Origin: JAAYCI01 sp964370045
Lineage (GTDB): Bacteria > Bacillota > Clostridia > Oscillospirales > Ruminococcaceae
Assembly: GCA_964370045.1 (NCBI GenBank)
Contig: CAYJGZ010000004.1
Location: 62,001-126,000, forward strand
Length of the DNA: 64,000 nucleotides
Direction of reading: 5' to 3'
The notes below the pieces were generated by a model that was not told the DNA's origin, did not search any database, and saw nothing but the letters and a program-made list of their open reading frames with translations. Within the stretch, counting starts at the first letter, position 1; each line of letters opens with the position of its first letter. The translations under genes were made by a program, and so were the position numbers. Positions 50,419 through 59,477 of this stretch are shown here, piece after piece.

Positions 50419-51474
50419 ATGAGTAGTAGCAAAGGTTATTTTCAGCGAGTACACGAGCAGACAGCCACAAAGTTTTGGATAAACAATCCCAGCCGTGCGC
50501 AGGCGGACCTTTCCATTTCACACGGTGCACAGAGCGCCACCATGAACCCTGCTTACATGGGCAAGATGCTTTCGGACCCGGTGGAAGGCCCCTTCATGAT
50601 GGAGATTATAAAGCGCCTTGTAAAGCAGGAGAGTGACGACACCCGTGTGCTGGAGCTTTTGCAGACCGAGCTTGTGATGGAAGTGGCCAAAAAGTTCCTG
50701 CCCATTTACGAGGCAACAGGCGGCCAGCAGGGCTATGTCAGCATCCAGGGCGACCCGTTCAACGAGCACTTTGATGCTATCTACGAATACGGCAAGTACA
50801 ACGCCTCCAAAATGCCCAACATCACTCCCAAAATTCCCGCCATTCCCGACGGCATAAAGGCACTTGAGGCGCTTGCGGCGGAGGGCATTCCGCTGAACGC
50901 CACCGAGATTTTCGCAATGGACCAGTTTGTGGACGTGGGCGAGGCTTACCTGCGTGCAAACAAGGGCAAAAAGCACCGTAGCGTGATGTTTTACTCCCAC
51001 ATCGCAGGCATATTTGACGAGTATATCCAAAACTATGTGGCGGACAATAACGTTGACATCCCATGTGACATCACATGGCAGGCAGGCATTGCGGTGGCAC
51101 GCAAGATGTATGCGCTTTGCAATGAGCGTGGCTATGGCATCCGCATGATAAGCGGCGGCGCACGTGGGCTGAACCACTTCACCGAGATGGTGGGCGCAGA
51201 GGCGAACATCACCATCAACTGGGTGGGCACTGCGGACAAGCTTATCGAGCTTGACGGCCCTGTGGTACAGCGTTTCTTCCAGCCCACACCCGAGAGCGTG
51301 AATGACGAGCTATGCCGCAAGCTGCCCGACTACCGTGCCGCATACATGAGCGGCGGCATCGCCCCCGAAAACTACGAGGAGTACGGCCCGGTACAGCTGT
51401 TCTTCTCCGGCTTCAGAAAGAACTGGAAGCTTGCGCTTGAGGCGGTGGCAAAGTGCCGTAGCGAGCAGGCGTAA
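50419..51474 (+). CDS. transaldolase-family TIM-barrel protein
   Basis: This 351-residue protein has transaldolase-type segments: FWINNPSRAQADLSISHGAQSATMNP near the start, YVSIQGDPFNE and ITPKIPAIPDGIKALEALAAEGIPLNATEIFAMDQ. Lys138 in TPKIP is the likely Schiff-base lysine. It is longer than fructose-6-phosphate aldolase/transaldolase-B-like short forms and differs from classical TalB. It probably cleaves or transfers a three-carbon unit of a ketose made by the isomerase-like enzyme at 52434. GAGAAAGGA precedes the ATG. The substrate is unknown. Confidence 0.8.
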   Translation: MSSSKGYFQRVHEQTATKFWINNPSRAQADLSISHGAQSATMNPAYMGKMLSDPVEGPFMMEIIKRLVKQESDDTRVLELLQTELVMEVAKKFLPIYEATGGQQGYVSIQGDPFNEHFDAIYEYGKYNASKMPNITPKIPAIPDGIKALEALAAEGIPLNATEIFAMDQFVDVGEAYLRANKGKKHRSVMFYSHIAGIFDEYIQNYVADNNVDIPCDITWQAGIAVARKMYALCNERGYGIRMISGGARGLNHFTEMVGAEANITINWVGTADKLIELDGPVVQRFFQPTPESVNDELCRKLPDYRAAYMSGGIAPENYEEYGPVQLFFSGFRKNWKLALEAVAKCRSEQA

Positions 51475-51510
51475 CGTCGGATTTTACAGCTGACACCATT
51501 TTAATATTTG

Positions 51511-51545
51511 CCTTCTCTCCGCCTGCCCAAACGGCGGAGAAAGGC
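51511..51545 (+). other. intercistronic stem-loop
   Basis: TCTCCGCC at 51516-51523 pairs with GGCGGAGA at 51533-51540, with CCTT/AAGG extending it. It lies between the transaldolase-like and SDR genes and has a weak T-run, so it is probably a processing or stabilising hairpin. Confidence 0.5.
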
Positions 51546-51598
51546 TGCCCGATTTTTGTTTGCAACCATCTTTAACAGCAATAAAAAGGAGTGTAAGA

Positions 51599-52432
51599 AT
51601 GAAACTTCAGGGTAAGGTAGCCGTTGTTACCGGCGGCACAAAGGGCATTGGATACGGCATAGCGGAAGAGTACCTCAAAGAGGGCGCAAAGGTTGTCATC
51701 ACAGGGCGCAACACAGAGGACGGCAAGGCCGCCGAGGCGGAGCTGAAAAAAGACTTTAAGGACGTTCTTTACGTGAAAGAGGACGTGTCCGATTTGGGCG
51801 ACTTGCAAAACACCGTGGACGAGGCGGTGCGTGCGTTTGGCCGCCTTGATATATACATGGCAAACGCCGGCATAAACGACTCAAAGAAAACCCACTTTAA
51901 GGACATCACCCCCGAGCAGTATGACCAAATCATGGGCATAAACCTGCGTGGAATGTTCTTTGGCGACCAATATGCCGCACGCCAGATGATAAAGCAGGGC
52001 GAGGGCGGACACATTGTGAACATGGCCAGCGTCAACAGCCACCTTGGCCTGGACGCACAGGTGGTGTACACCACCAGCAAGGGCGGCATCGTACAGCTGA
52101 CAAAGGTGCAGGCCATTGCGCTCACAAGCTACGGCATCAAGGTAAACGCCATGGCTCCGGGCCCCATTGAGACGGACCTCATGCGCCGTGTGGGCACGGA
52201 TAACCAGCTGATGGACACCATCATCTCCCGCACACCCATCGGCCGCATCGGCACACCCAACGAGTGTGGACGGCTTGCGGTGTTCCTCTCCTGCTCCGAC
52301 TCCGATTTCATCTTCGGCGAGACCATTTACATAGACGGCGGGCGCAGCTTCCAGGCATTCCCCACACCCGGCTACAAGACGATAACAGACGAGGACTACG
52401 AGTTCCTACAAAAAGCAAAGGGGGCAAAATAA
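51599..52432 (+). CDS. SDR family oxidoreductase of the sugar operon
   Basis: This 277-residue classical SDR has TGGTKGIGYG near residue 10, NAGIND near 90, catalytic Ser in NMASVNSHLG and the Tyr-Lys pair in YTTSKGG, with a C-terminal GETIYIDGGRSFQAFPTPGY. It oxidises or reduces a sugar or hydroxy-aldehyde with NAD(P). AAAAGGAG lies before the ATG, and it ends one base before the next start. In the operon it would act on a sugar before isomerisation or on an aldehyde product. Confidence 0.88.
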   Translation: MKLQGKVAVVTGGTKGIGYGIAEEYLKEGAKVVITGRNTEDGKAAEAELKKDFKDVLYVKEDVSDLGDLQNTVDEAVRAFGRLDIYMANAGINDSKKTHFKDITPEQYDQIMGINLRGMFFGDQYAARQMIKQGEGGHIVNMASVNSHLGLDAQVVYTTSKGGIVQLTKVQAIALTSYGIKVNAMAPGPIETDLMRRVGTDNQLMDTIISRTPIGRIGTPNECGRLAVFLSCSDSDFIFGETIYIDGGRSFQAFPTPGYKTITDEDYEFLQKAKGAK

Positions 52433-52433
52433 C

Positions 52434-53870
52434 ATGCCTGAAATAAAAAAGCCGATTATCGGTATGATTACGCTGGGTGACCCACGTGAGCACGAGTGGA
52501 ACAATATGTTCAAAAAGCTGGCTGGTGAAAACCACCTGAAAATGCTGAAGCTCCTTGAAAACATTCCCGTGGAAGTAAAGTACTGCGACGAGCTTCCCCG
52601 CAACATTCCTGCCATAAAGGAGCAGGCAAACCAGCTGAAGGCTCAGGGCGCAGAGATGTTCCTTTTGCACGTTGCCAGCTGGATATGGCCGAACTTTGCC
52701 ACCACCGTAGTGCAGGCGATGGACCTGCCCACCGTGCTGTGGGCAAACCGTGACCCCGGTAGCCACTCCACCGTGGGGCTCTTGGGCGCAGGCGGTGCGC
52801 TTAACCAAATCGGCTATCCGCACACCCGTGTGCAGTGCCCCTACGAGGGCGAGGAGACGATGGCCAAGCTGAACAACATCCTGCTACCCAAAGCACGTGC
52901 GGCGGCGGCTGTCAGCCGACTGCGTGGCAGTGTGTTCGGGCTGTTCGGCGGGCGTAGCCTTGGCATCGAGACGGGTACTTTCGACCCCATGCAGTGGAAA
53001 AAGTGTTTTGGTATAGACAGCGACCACGTTGACCAGCTGGAGATTGTGCGTCGCGCGCACATTATGGAAGACGCTCGCATAGACAAAATGCAAAAGTGGC
53101 TTGCGGATAATTCAAAGTCGCTTACCTACGGCGAAAAGTTCACCGAGGAGCGCTTCCGCTTCCAGATAGCGTGCTACCTCGCCACAAAGGATATCATAGA
53201 GGAAAGCGGCATAGACTTTGCCGCCATCAAGTGTATGCCCGACATGACACGCTACCACACACCCCAGTGTATTACAGCGGCATTCCTCAACGACCGCTTT
53301 GATGCGGAGGGCGAAAAGGAAGCTACGGTTATGGCGTGTGAGTCGGATGCGGATGCGGCGCTTACCATGCAGATGATGAAGCTGGTAACGGGCGGAATGC
53401 CCACCATGTTTGCGGACGTGAGCCACCTTGACCCCGCCTCTTCCATCATCTACCTGCCCAACTGCGGCGCATACACTGCATGGTTTGCCGGGCGTAGCAA
53501 CGACCCCTACGAGAACCTTGCGAAAATCGACCTGCGTGAGGCAAACCGTCCGGCAGGCGGCTCCATCACATTGTTTACCACAGCGCCCGGCCCTGTGACA
53601 CTCGCACGCCTCACTCGTATGGCAGGCGAATACAGAATGTACATTATCAAGGGCGAGATGGTAACACCCGAGCCGGAGCGTGCGGAAGAATTTGCCAAGA
53701 GCCGTGGCAAGCATCAGCTGCCCACCGCCTACATAAAGGCGAACATCGACTACGAAAAGCTGGTAAACGAGTTTGACTCAAATCACATCGCAGGTGTTGG
53801 CGTGGACTGTGTGGATTCGCTTGTTGCCGCATGTGAAATCTTGGGTATTCCCGTGACAGTGGACGGGTAG
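52434..53870 (+). CDS. L-fucose/L-arabinose isomerase-like protein
   Basis: This 478-residue protein has the two-part layout of the FucI/AraA-like group. The N-terminal Rossmann-like lobe is KPIIGMITLGDPREHEW...GAEMFLLHVASWIWPNFATTVV. The C-terminal lobe has IKCMPDMTRYHTPQCITAAFLNDRFD, ACESDADAALTMQMMKLVTGG and FADVSHLD, where metal-binding Glu, Asp and His lie in relatives. It would interconvert an aldose and a ketose, feeding the transaldolase-like enzyme. It differs from classical FucI (about 590 residues) in length. The substrate is not readable. Confidence 0.82.
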   Translation: MPEIKKPIIGMITLGDPREHEWNNMFKKLAGENHLKMLKLLENIPVEVKYCDELPRNIPAIKEQANQLKAQGAEMFLLHVASWIWPNFATTVVQAMDLPTVLWANRDPGSHSTVGLLGAGGALNQIGYPHTRVQCPYEGEETMAKLNNILLPKARAAAAVSRLRGSVFGLFGGRSLGIETGTFDPMQWKKCFGIDSDHVDQLEIVRRAHIMEDARIDKMQKWLADNSKSLTYGEKFTEERFRFQIACYLATKDIIEESGIDFAAIKCMPDMTRYHTPQCITAAFLNDRFDAEGEKEATVMACESDADAALTMQMMKLVTGGMPTMFADVSHLDPASSIIYLPNCGAYTAWFAGRSNDPYENLAKIDLREANRPAGGSITLFTTAPGPVTLARLTRMAGEYRMYIIKGEMVTPEPERAEEFAKSRGKHQLPTAYIKANIDYEKLVNEFDSNHIAGVGVDCVDSLVAACEILGIPVTVDG

Positions 53871-53930
53871 TAGAACAGTAAAATAGCCTTGCTTTAGAGG
53901 CGGAATGCCACACAACAAGTACAAAAAAGC

Positions 53931-53995
53931 TGATATATCCACCGCCGAAGGCGGTGGATATATCAAAAAACACATCAACACTTTTACCGACACCC
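53931..53995 (+). repeat. family A element, degenerate copy
   Basis: The hairpin TGATATATCCACCGCC / GGCGGTGGATATATCA is intact with the right half AAAAAACACATCAACACTTTTACCGACACCC, but the left end is lost or strongly changed. It lies between the isomerase-like and SMP-30-like genes. Confidence 0.6.
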
Positions 53996-54065
53996 GATAA
54001 AGGGGATTGCTTAATTTTTCGTCATAGCAACGTTCAAAACTGTAGACGGCCAAAAGGGGTGTAGT

Positions 54066-54938
54066 ATGGCAAAAAACATTTCAGAGATTATTGATTTGAG
54101 CAAAGAGTACAAGGTTATTGCGGACGGCTTTAACTTCACCGAGGGCCCTATATGGAGTGCCGCCGAGCAGCGCCTTATTTTCAGCGACATCCCGGGCAAC
54201 CGCATGTACAGCTGGAGCGAAAAAGAGGGGCTGTGCGACTTTGCTACTTTTAGCTTTATGGCAAACGGAAACGCCTTTGCTATGGGCGGCGTTGTCTCCT
54301 GCGAGCACGCCACCTCCCGTGTGTCCTTTAGGGAGCTTTCGGGCGAGGGATACCGTGTGCTGTGCGATAAGTACGACGGGCAGGAGATGAACAGCCCCAA
54401 CGACATCGTGGGCAAAAGCGACGGCAGTATCTACTTTACAGACCCACGCTTTGGGCGCACCTCCCCCCGTGTGGCGGTTTTGCGAGAGCGAGAGATGGAC
54501 TACGAGGGTGTTTTTCGCTATAAAGACGGCACGCTGACACTGCTGACAAGCGAGTACGAGACACCAAACGGCCTGTGCTTTTCCGCAGATGAAAAGCAGA
54601 TGTACGTGTGCTACGCCGCCCTTTACTCCATTTGGGTGTACGATGTGGCGGATGACGGCGGCCTTGTAAACGGAAGGCTTTTTGCCAAAACCGAGGGCGA
54701 GGGCATCGGCCGCCCCGACGGCATAAAGATTGATGTAAAGGGCAATGTGTACTGCTGTGCGCAGGGGGGTATACATGTGTTTAGCAAAGGCGGCGACTTC
54801 ATCGGGCACATTCCCTTTGAGGGGCACGTGGCGAACTTTTGCTTTGGCGGTGCGGACATGAAAACTATGTTCGCAACGGCGGAGGACAAGGTGTACGCCC
54901 TTAGGTGCAACATCGCAGGGCAGGACTGTGGCCGCTGA
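54066..54938 (+). CDS. SMP-30/gluconolactonase family protein
   Basis: This 290-residue six-bladed beta-propeller has metal-site residues in the expected places: Glu26 in FNFTEGPIW, Asn and Asp in NSPNDIVGKSDGSIYFTDPRFG and Asp in RPDGIKIDVKGNVY. Members open sugar lactones to aldonic acids. Its presence implies that the sugar is oxidised to a lactone somewhere in this pathway, perhaps by the SDR. AAGGGGTG lies before the start. Confidence 0.88.
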   Translation: MAKNISEIIDLSKEYKVIADGFNFTEGPIWSAAEQRLIFSDIPGNRMYSWSEKEGLCDFATFSFMANGNAFAMGGVVSCEHATSRVSFRELSGEGYRVLCDKYDGQEMNSPNDIVGKSDGSIYFTDPRFGRTSPRVAVLREREMDYEGVFRYKDGTLTLLTSEYETPNGLCFSADEKQMYVCYAALYSIWVYDVADDGGLVNGRLFAKTEGEGIGRPDGIKIDVKGNVYCCAQGGIHVFSKGGDFIGHIPFEGHVANFCFGGADMKTMFATAEDKVYALRCNIAGQDCGR

Positions 54939-54948
54939 TGTATTGCGA

Positions 54949-55009
54949 AAAGTTTTGCGCAAAAATTGCCAAAATATGACGGCTGAACACTCGTGACAGC
55001 ACTATCTAA
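54949..55009 (-). repeat. family B end fragment
   Basis: AAAAATTGCCAAAATATGACGGCTGAACACTCGTGACAGCACTATCTA-type sequence matches only the last 50-60 bases of the full family B copies (2937-2994). The rest is absent. It lies just upstream of the Ldh2-type dehydrogenase, as the full copies lie upstream of 3014 and 36878. Confidence 0.65.
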
Positions 55010-55038
55010 CGAATACTTCAAAATAAAGGAGCAAAACC

Positions 55039-56106
55039 ATGGCTGAAAACTCAATACTGTTTAGACCCGAGACTGTCAAAGAATTTGTCACCGAGCTTTT
55101 TATGTCCTCGGGCATGTCCAAGGATGATGCGGACTTTCACGCAAACGCACTGGTGCAAAGCAATCTTTGGGGCATAGACTCCCACGGTGTTATGCGTGCA
55201 CCCGCCTACTTTGGCCGTATGCTCAATGGCGCTATTAACGTGAAGCCGGACATCAAGGTGACAAAGGGCGGCCTTGGCCTCACTGTTGTGGATGGCGATG
55301 CGGGCGCAGGCTTTATTGTTGGGCGTGCCGCCATGAACAGAGCTATCGAGCAGGCGAAGGAGTTTAACATAGGCGCAGTGGGCGTCACAAACTCCAACCA
55401 CTTTGGCGCAGGCGCTTTGTACGCACGCCTTGCGGCGGAGCAGGGCATGATAGGCATTGCCATGACAAACGTAATTCCGCTTATCGTTTCACCCGGCACG
55501 GGCAAGCCTGTTGTGGGCAACAACCCACTTGCTGTGGCCATTCCCACCTACGGCGACTTCCCCTTTAGCCTTGATATTTCTTTCTCCAAGGTTGCGGGCG
55601 GCAAGCTGACACTCGCTATGAAGAAGGGTGAAAAAATCCCCACCGACTGGGCGACAGACATTGACGGCAAGCCCACGGACGACCCTGCAAAGGCATTCAA
55701 AGGCTACTTGCAGCCCATGGGCGAGCACAAGGGCATCGGGCTTGCACAGATGGTGGACATATTCTCGGGCGTTATCACGGGCGGCATTTTCAGCCACATG
55801 ATGAGCAGTATGTACGCAAAGCCCAAGGACCCCAGCCTCACAGGCCATTTCATGATTGCCATCAACATTGAGGCCATCATGGGCAAGGACGAGATGAAAG
55901 AGCGCATGGCAGAGTACCTAAGCTACCTCAAGAGCATCCCCTCGTGGGAGGAGGGCAAAGAGGTAATGATGCCGGGCGAGATTGAGTACCGCAGGGAGAC
56001 AGAACGCCGCAAGAATGGTATGCCCCTGCCCAAGACCACCGTGGAGGAGCTGAACGCTCTGAAAGCGGAGCACAACATAAAGGCGGAGCTTACTCCGCTT
56101 GCATAG
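55039..56106 (+). CDS. Ldh2-family (malate/L-lactate type) NAD(P)-dependent dehydrogenase
   Basis: This 355-residue protein belongs to the Ldh2/YlbC/ComC family, which is unrelated to classical lactate dehydrogenase. His49 in GIDSHGVMR and His121 in TNSNHFGAGALYAR match the family active site, and NNPLAVAIPTYGDFPFSLDIS is the cofactor/substrate block. Members oxidise malate, L-lactate, ureidoglycolate, sulfolactate or reduce imines. It is the last gene of the sugar operon. ComC-type sulfolactate dehydrogenases fall here, which is one reason to test sulfosugar use. Confidence 0.88.
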   Translation: MAENSILFRPETVKEFVTELFMSSGMSKDDADFHANALVQSNLWGIDSHGVMRAPAYFGRMLNGAINVKPDIKVTKGGLGLTVVDGDAGAGFIVGRAAMNRAIEQAKEFNIGAVGVTNSNHFGAGALYARLAAEQGMIGIAMTNVIPLIVSPGTGKPVVGNNPLAVAIPTYGDFPFSLDISFSKVAGGKLTLAMKKGEKIPTDWATDIDGKPTDDPAKAFKGYLQPMGEHKGIGLAQMVDIFSGVITGGIFSHMMSSMYAKPKDPSLTGHFMIAINIEAIMGKDEMKERMAEYLSYLKSIPSWEEGKEVMMPGEIEYRRETERRKNGMPLPKTTVEELNALKAEHNIKAELTPLA

Positions 56107-56185
56107 TGCCTTTGTGTAGAAAACATTTACTTTGCAAATTTGCCGCCGCAGGGCTACACCCAAGCTTTTGCGGAAACCCTATAGT

Positions 56186-56224
56186 AAAGGGGTTGACAAA
56201 CTTTTGTTTGTCAACCCCTTTATT
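56186..56224 (+). terminator. terminator of the sugar operon
   Basis: AAAGGGGTTGACAAAC pairs perfectly with GTTTGTCAACCCCTTT around TTTT. Confidence 0.92.
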
Positions 56225-56305
56225 TTGCGTATCTATGAGGGAGGCGTGCGAAAAAGAGCTGCTTGGAATGGGGGGTGTGTTTGAAGTGGTACTATTTGCA
56301 TAGTA

Positions 56306-56340
56306 AAAGCCGCTACTATACTTAAGTATAGTAGCGGCTT

Positions 56341-56341
<1 letters not shown>
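56306..56341 (-). terminator. terminator directly after tRNA-Ala
   Basis: A 36-base perfect palindrome, AAAGCCGCTACTATACTT and its complement, whose end touches the encoded CCA of tRNA-Ala; TTTACT follows on the minus strand. Confidence 0.85.
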
Positions 56342-56416
<75 letters not shown>

Positions 56417-56602
56417 ATATGGTGTTTTTATGATGGGTAAATACCTTTGAATGTACACGCTGCATTATGATGAAATACACTACAGCCCAAACGGTACTAA
56501 ACTATATTATCAAAGGATGGTGCTATTGTCAAGTGTTTTGCGTATGGTAACATAAATTTTGAAGAATAATGATGTATCAAAATGACGTATATGCGCTGAA
56601 AG

Positions 56603-57130
56603 CTACTTTGTGTCGGTGGTGCTTTCGGTGGTACTTTCGGGTTCTTTTTTAGGGGAAAGTGCAAGCAAACGAATGACGGGCATCTTTACAATGCACAACA
56701 CTACGACAAAAAGCAGGGATGCAGACGCAAGATATATAGGGTGAACAGAAAGCAATATGCCTATGGACAGCGCCGCCGCAGGCGGGTGCTCAAAGTCAAA
56801 AAGTGTCATGCTGAGAGTGGTGAAGAAAATGACGGCAATGCACAGCCACAGCAGTGCTGTGTAGTGACCCCAAAACATGTGCCACACGCCATACGCTATA
56901 AGCCCCCACACACATGCGCACACGTAGCCGCCTATTAGAACACGGGGACGCACCGACTGTGCACTGGGAAATGCAAAAGCGATAAACGCACTTGCCGCAA
57001 TGGAGGTTATCCACACGGTATTATCCATGAGATGCACCATGAAAAATGCAAACAGTGCAAAAAGTGACACGCACACACTTCTAAGTATGCAGTTGCGAAT
57101 TTCCCGCCCGCTAAAATCCGGCTTCCACAT
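56603..57130 (-). CDS. HPP family membrane protein
   Basis: This 175-residue protein has about four to five hydrophobic helices and the family motif FEHPPAAALSIGI. AFPSAQSVRPRVLIGGYVCACVWG is also typical. The C-terminal tail is polar (KKEPESTTESTTDTK). HPP proteins have been linked to nitrite transport in chloroplasts and cyanobacteria; here the role is unknown. The gene is monocistronic, reading away from the ACT/UPF0210 pair. Confidence 0.85.
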   Translation of the reverse strand: MWKPDFSGREIRNCILRSVCVSLFALFAFFMVHLMDNTVWITSIAASAFIAFAFPSAQSVRPRVLIGGYVCACVWGLIAYGVWHMFWGHYTALLWLCIAVIFFTTLSMTLFDFEHPPAAALSIGILLSVHPIYLASASLLFVVVLCIVKMPVIRLLALSPKKEPESTTESTTDTK

Positions 57131-57563
57131 GAGAAATCTCCTTTCGGGTGTGGGGTATGTCGGCAGTGTTTCGAGGATGGCAAAGAGTATGTTTGAACCA
57201 CATTAGTATACCACAAACAGATGAATTTGTTTAGAAAAATAGCGCATAATTTTGATGCAAGAGCAAATATAACTTAGGGCAAGGCGCTCCACCTTCAGAA
57301 AGAGGATATACAAAAATACTAAATCAGCGCTTTTGTCCACACCCGAGTTTTGTGAAAAATTGTAAATGCCCGCAGACAAGACTCTTGAACCTCACAAAAC
57401 AAACAACGCATATATGATATTTATTTTCAAAAGTGTACGCGCATAGAGGACAAAAAATATATACATTCCGGAAAATGTATGATATAATCTGTGGCGTAGG
57501 GTTTTGCGACTTTTGGAAAAATAGTGCCGGGAGGATATTTTGCGGGCACATTTGCCGAAAGAT
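57131..57563. other. non-coding region with a family A half-element
   Basis: No gene recognised. 57302-57344 (GAGGATATACAAAAATACTAAATCAGCG...TTTTGTCCACACCC) matches the right half of family A only. A TATAAT at 57485-57490 may belong to a promoter for the ACT gene, but its -35 box is poor. Confidence 0.45.
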
Positions 57564-57587
57564 TTATATAGTGTCGACACTATATAA
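57564..57587. promoter_or_regulatory. 24-bp perfect palindrome before the ACT-domain gene
   Basis: TTATATAGTGTC is followed directly by its reverse complement GACACTATATAA. It lies 37 bases before the ACT-domain start. It could be an operator or leader hairpin. The arm also equals the outer end of family B (TATAGTGTC), so it may be a relic of two joined element ends. Confidence 0.5.
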
Positions 57588-57623
57588 CAAAAAACTTAAA
57601 CAACAAAGAGGAGGTGGCGTAAT

Positions 57624-57893
57624 ATGCAGGCAGTTATTACAGTGGTAGGGTGTGACAAGGTGGGGATTTTAGCGAAAATCAGCGCATTGTGTGCACAGGT
57701 ACAGGTGAACATTGAGGAGGTAACCCAGAGTATTTTGCAGGGTACTTTCGCTATGATTATGATTGCCAGCTTGCCCGATAATGGCATTAGCTTTGGGGAA
57801 CTGGTGACACTGCTACAAAATGGCGGTGAGGAAATCGGCGTGCAGGTAACGCTCACACGCCAGGAAACATACGATGCAATGCACAAGATATAG
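57624..57893 (+). CDS. ACT domain protein (UPF0237 type)
   Basis: This 89-residue protein is a single ACT-like domain with the UPF0237 opening MQAVITVVGCDKVGILAKISALCAQVQVNIEEVTQSILQGTFAM. ACT domains bind amino acids or related ligands. GAGGAGGTGG lies before the start. It is followed 70 bases later by the UPF0210 gene, a pair found widely together in Firmicutes and archaea, so it is probably its regulatory partner. Confidence 0.9.
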   Translation: MQAVITVVGCDKVGILAKISALCAQVQVNIEEVTQSILQGTFAMIMIASLPDNGISFGELVTLLQNGGEEIGVQVTLTRQETYDAMHKI

Positions 57894-57963
57894 TGCTACA
57901 AAGGGCACTGTGCGTGAGCGGATGATGCTATCCGATGCGCAAAAAAGAAAGGCTTAGTGGAAC

Positions 57964-59325
57964 ATGATTAACACAAACGAAATTATCGAGACCATCCGCA
58001 TGATAGATGACGAGTGCTTAGACGTGCGCACCGTCACAATGGGCATCAGCCTTTTGGACTGTATCGACCCCGACCCGAACGAGGCTTGCCGCAAGATTTA
58101 CGAAAAGATTGTGCGCCGTGCAAAGTACCTTGTGCCGGTGTGCGAGGCAGTGACAAAAGAATATGGGATACCCATAGTGAACAAGCGCATAAGCGTCACC
58201 CCCGTTGCGATGCTTTTGGGCGCTTGCCCAGGTGCAGACCCCGTGCAGTTTGCCAAAACGCTGGACAGGGCGGCGGTGGCAGTGGGTGTAAACTTTATAG
58301 GCGGCTTTTCGGCACTGGTGAACAAGGGCTTTTCCGCAGGGGATGAGCGCCTTATAAACGCCATACCCGAGGCACTGGCGCAAACAAGCTACGTGTGCTC
58401 CTCCGTGAACATTGGCTCTACCAAAAGCGGCATAAACATGGATGCGGTGGCCATGATGGGGCCTGTCATCCGCCGTGCGGCCGAGCTGACAAAGGACAAC
58501 CACTGTATTGGCGCCGCAAAGATAGTGGTGTTTTGCAATGCGCCGGAGGACAACCCATTTATGGCGGGTGCTTTCCACGGCACGGGCGAGCCTGAGTGTG
58601 CCATAAACGTGGGTGTTTCGGGCCCCGGTGTTGTGCGCAGTGCGCTGGCAAAGCTACCCAAGGAGGCGGACCTTTACGAGGTGGCGCAAACAGTAAAGCG
58701 CACCGCCTTCAAAATTACACGCATGGGTCAGCTGGTGGGCGAGGTGGCCGGCAAGGCACTGGGCGTGCCCTTTGGCATTGTGGACCTTTCGCTTGCGCCT
58801 ACACCTGCGGTGGGCGACAGCGTTGCCGCAGTTTTGGAGGAGATGGGCCTTGAGAGCGTGGGCGCATACGGCACAACGGCGGCGCTTGCGCTGCTGAACG
58901 ACGCAGTGAAGAAGGGCGGCGTTATGGCCAGCGGCCTTGTGGGCGGCCTTTCGGGTGCGTTCATCCCCGTGAGCGAGGATGCGCAGATGATTGCGGCGGC
59001 GGAAAAAGGACACCTCACGCTTGAAAAGTTAGAGGCGATGACCGCCGTGTGCAGTGTGGGGCTTGACATGGTGGTTGTTCCGGGCGATACGCCTGCGGAT
59101 GTGCTCAGCGCAATGATTGCGGACGAGGCGGCCATCGGAATGATAAACAGCAAAACCACCGCTGTGCGTGTGATTCCCGCCATAGGCAAGACGGTGGGTG
59201 ACAGGCTGGACTTTGGCGGCCTTTTGGGCTACGGCCCTGTTATGCCCATCAATAAACTGTCGCCCTCTGTGTTTATTGCAAGGGGTGGGCGTATTCCTGC
59301 GCCGCTTCAGGCGCTGAAGAATTAG
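57964..59325 (+). CDS. UPF0210 (DUF711, PFL-like) family protein
   Basis: This 453-residue protein has the hallmark blocks of UPF0210/DUF711: DVRTVTMGISLLDC, NKRISVTPVAMLLGAC, VGVNFIGGFSALVNKGF, VCSSVNIGSTKSGINMDAV and the C-terminal GYGPVMPINKLSPSVFIARGGRIPAP. The fold is related to pyruvate-formate lyase, but no glycyl-radical motif is seen and no activity is known to me. It is conserved next to a UPF0237 ACT protein, as here. Confidence 0.92.
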   Translation: MINTNEIIETIRMIDDECLDVRTVTMGISLLDCIDPDPNEACRKIYEKIVRRAKYLVPVCEAVTKEYGIPIVNKRISVTPVAMLLGACPGADPVQFAKTLDRAAVAVGVNFIGGFSALVNKGFSAGDERLINAIPEALAQTSYVCSSVNIGSTKSGINMDAVAMMGPVIRRAAELTKDNHCIGAAKIVVFCNAPEDNPFMAGAFHGTGEPECAINVGVSGPGVVRSALAKLPKEADLYEVAQTVKRTAFKITRMGQLVGEVAGKALGVPFGIVDLSLAPTPAVGDSVAAVLEEMGLESVGAYGTTAALALLNDAVKKGGVMASGLVGGLSGAFIPVSEDAQMIAAAEKGHLTLEKLEAMTAVCSVGLDMVVVPGDTPADVLSAMIADEAAIGMINSKTTAVRVIPAIGKTVGDRLDFGGLLGYGPVMPINKLSPSVFIARGGRIPAPLQALKN

Positions 59326-59355
59326 GCGCAGTGGGGTGCTTTGCGTCATGGATTG

Positions 59356-59379
59356 GATAGTGTGGACACGAGTGTTCAT
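59356..59379 (+). repeat. family B end remnant
   Basis: GATAGTGT-GGA-CACGAGTGTTCA matches the outer 22-24 bases of family B (reverse of GAACACTCGTGATGACACTATC) apart from three central bases. It lies after the UPF0210 stop. Confidence 0.5.
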
Positions 59380-59392
59380 TCTAATATAAAAC

Positions 59393-59433
59393 AAAAAGGG
59401 TCAGCGCTCAAGTCAAAGCGCCGACCCTTTTTT
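59393..59433 (+). terminator. bidirectional terminator between UPF0210 and ackA
   Basis: AAAAAGGGTCAGCGCT pairs with AGCGCCGACCCTTTTT with one mismatch, followed by T. It can serve both convergent genes. Confidence 0.9.
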
Positions 59434-59477
59434 GTGTTTCAGTAAAAGAAGCAAGCTGTGCCATAATGGGCGAAAGC

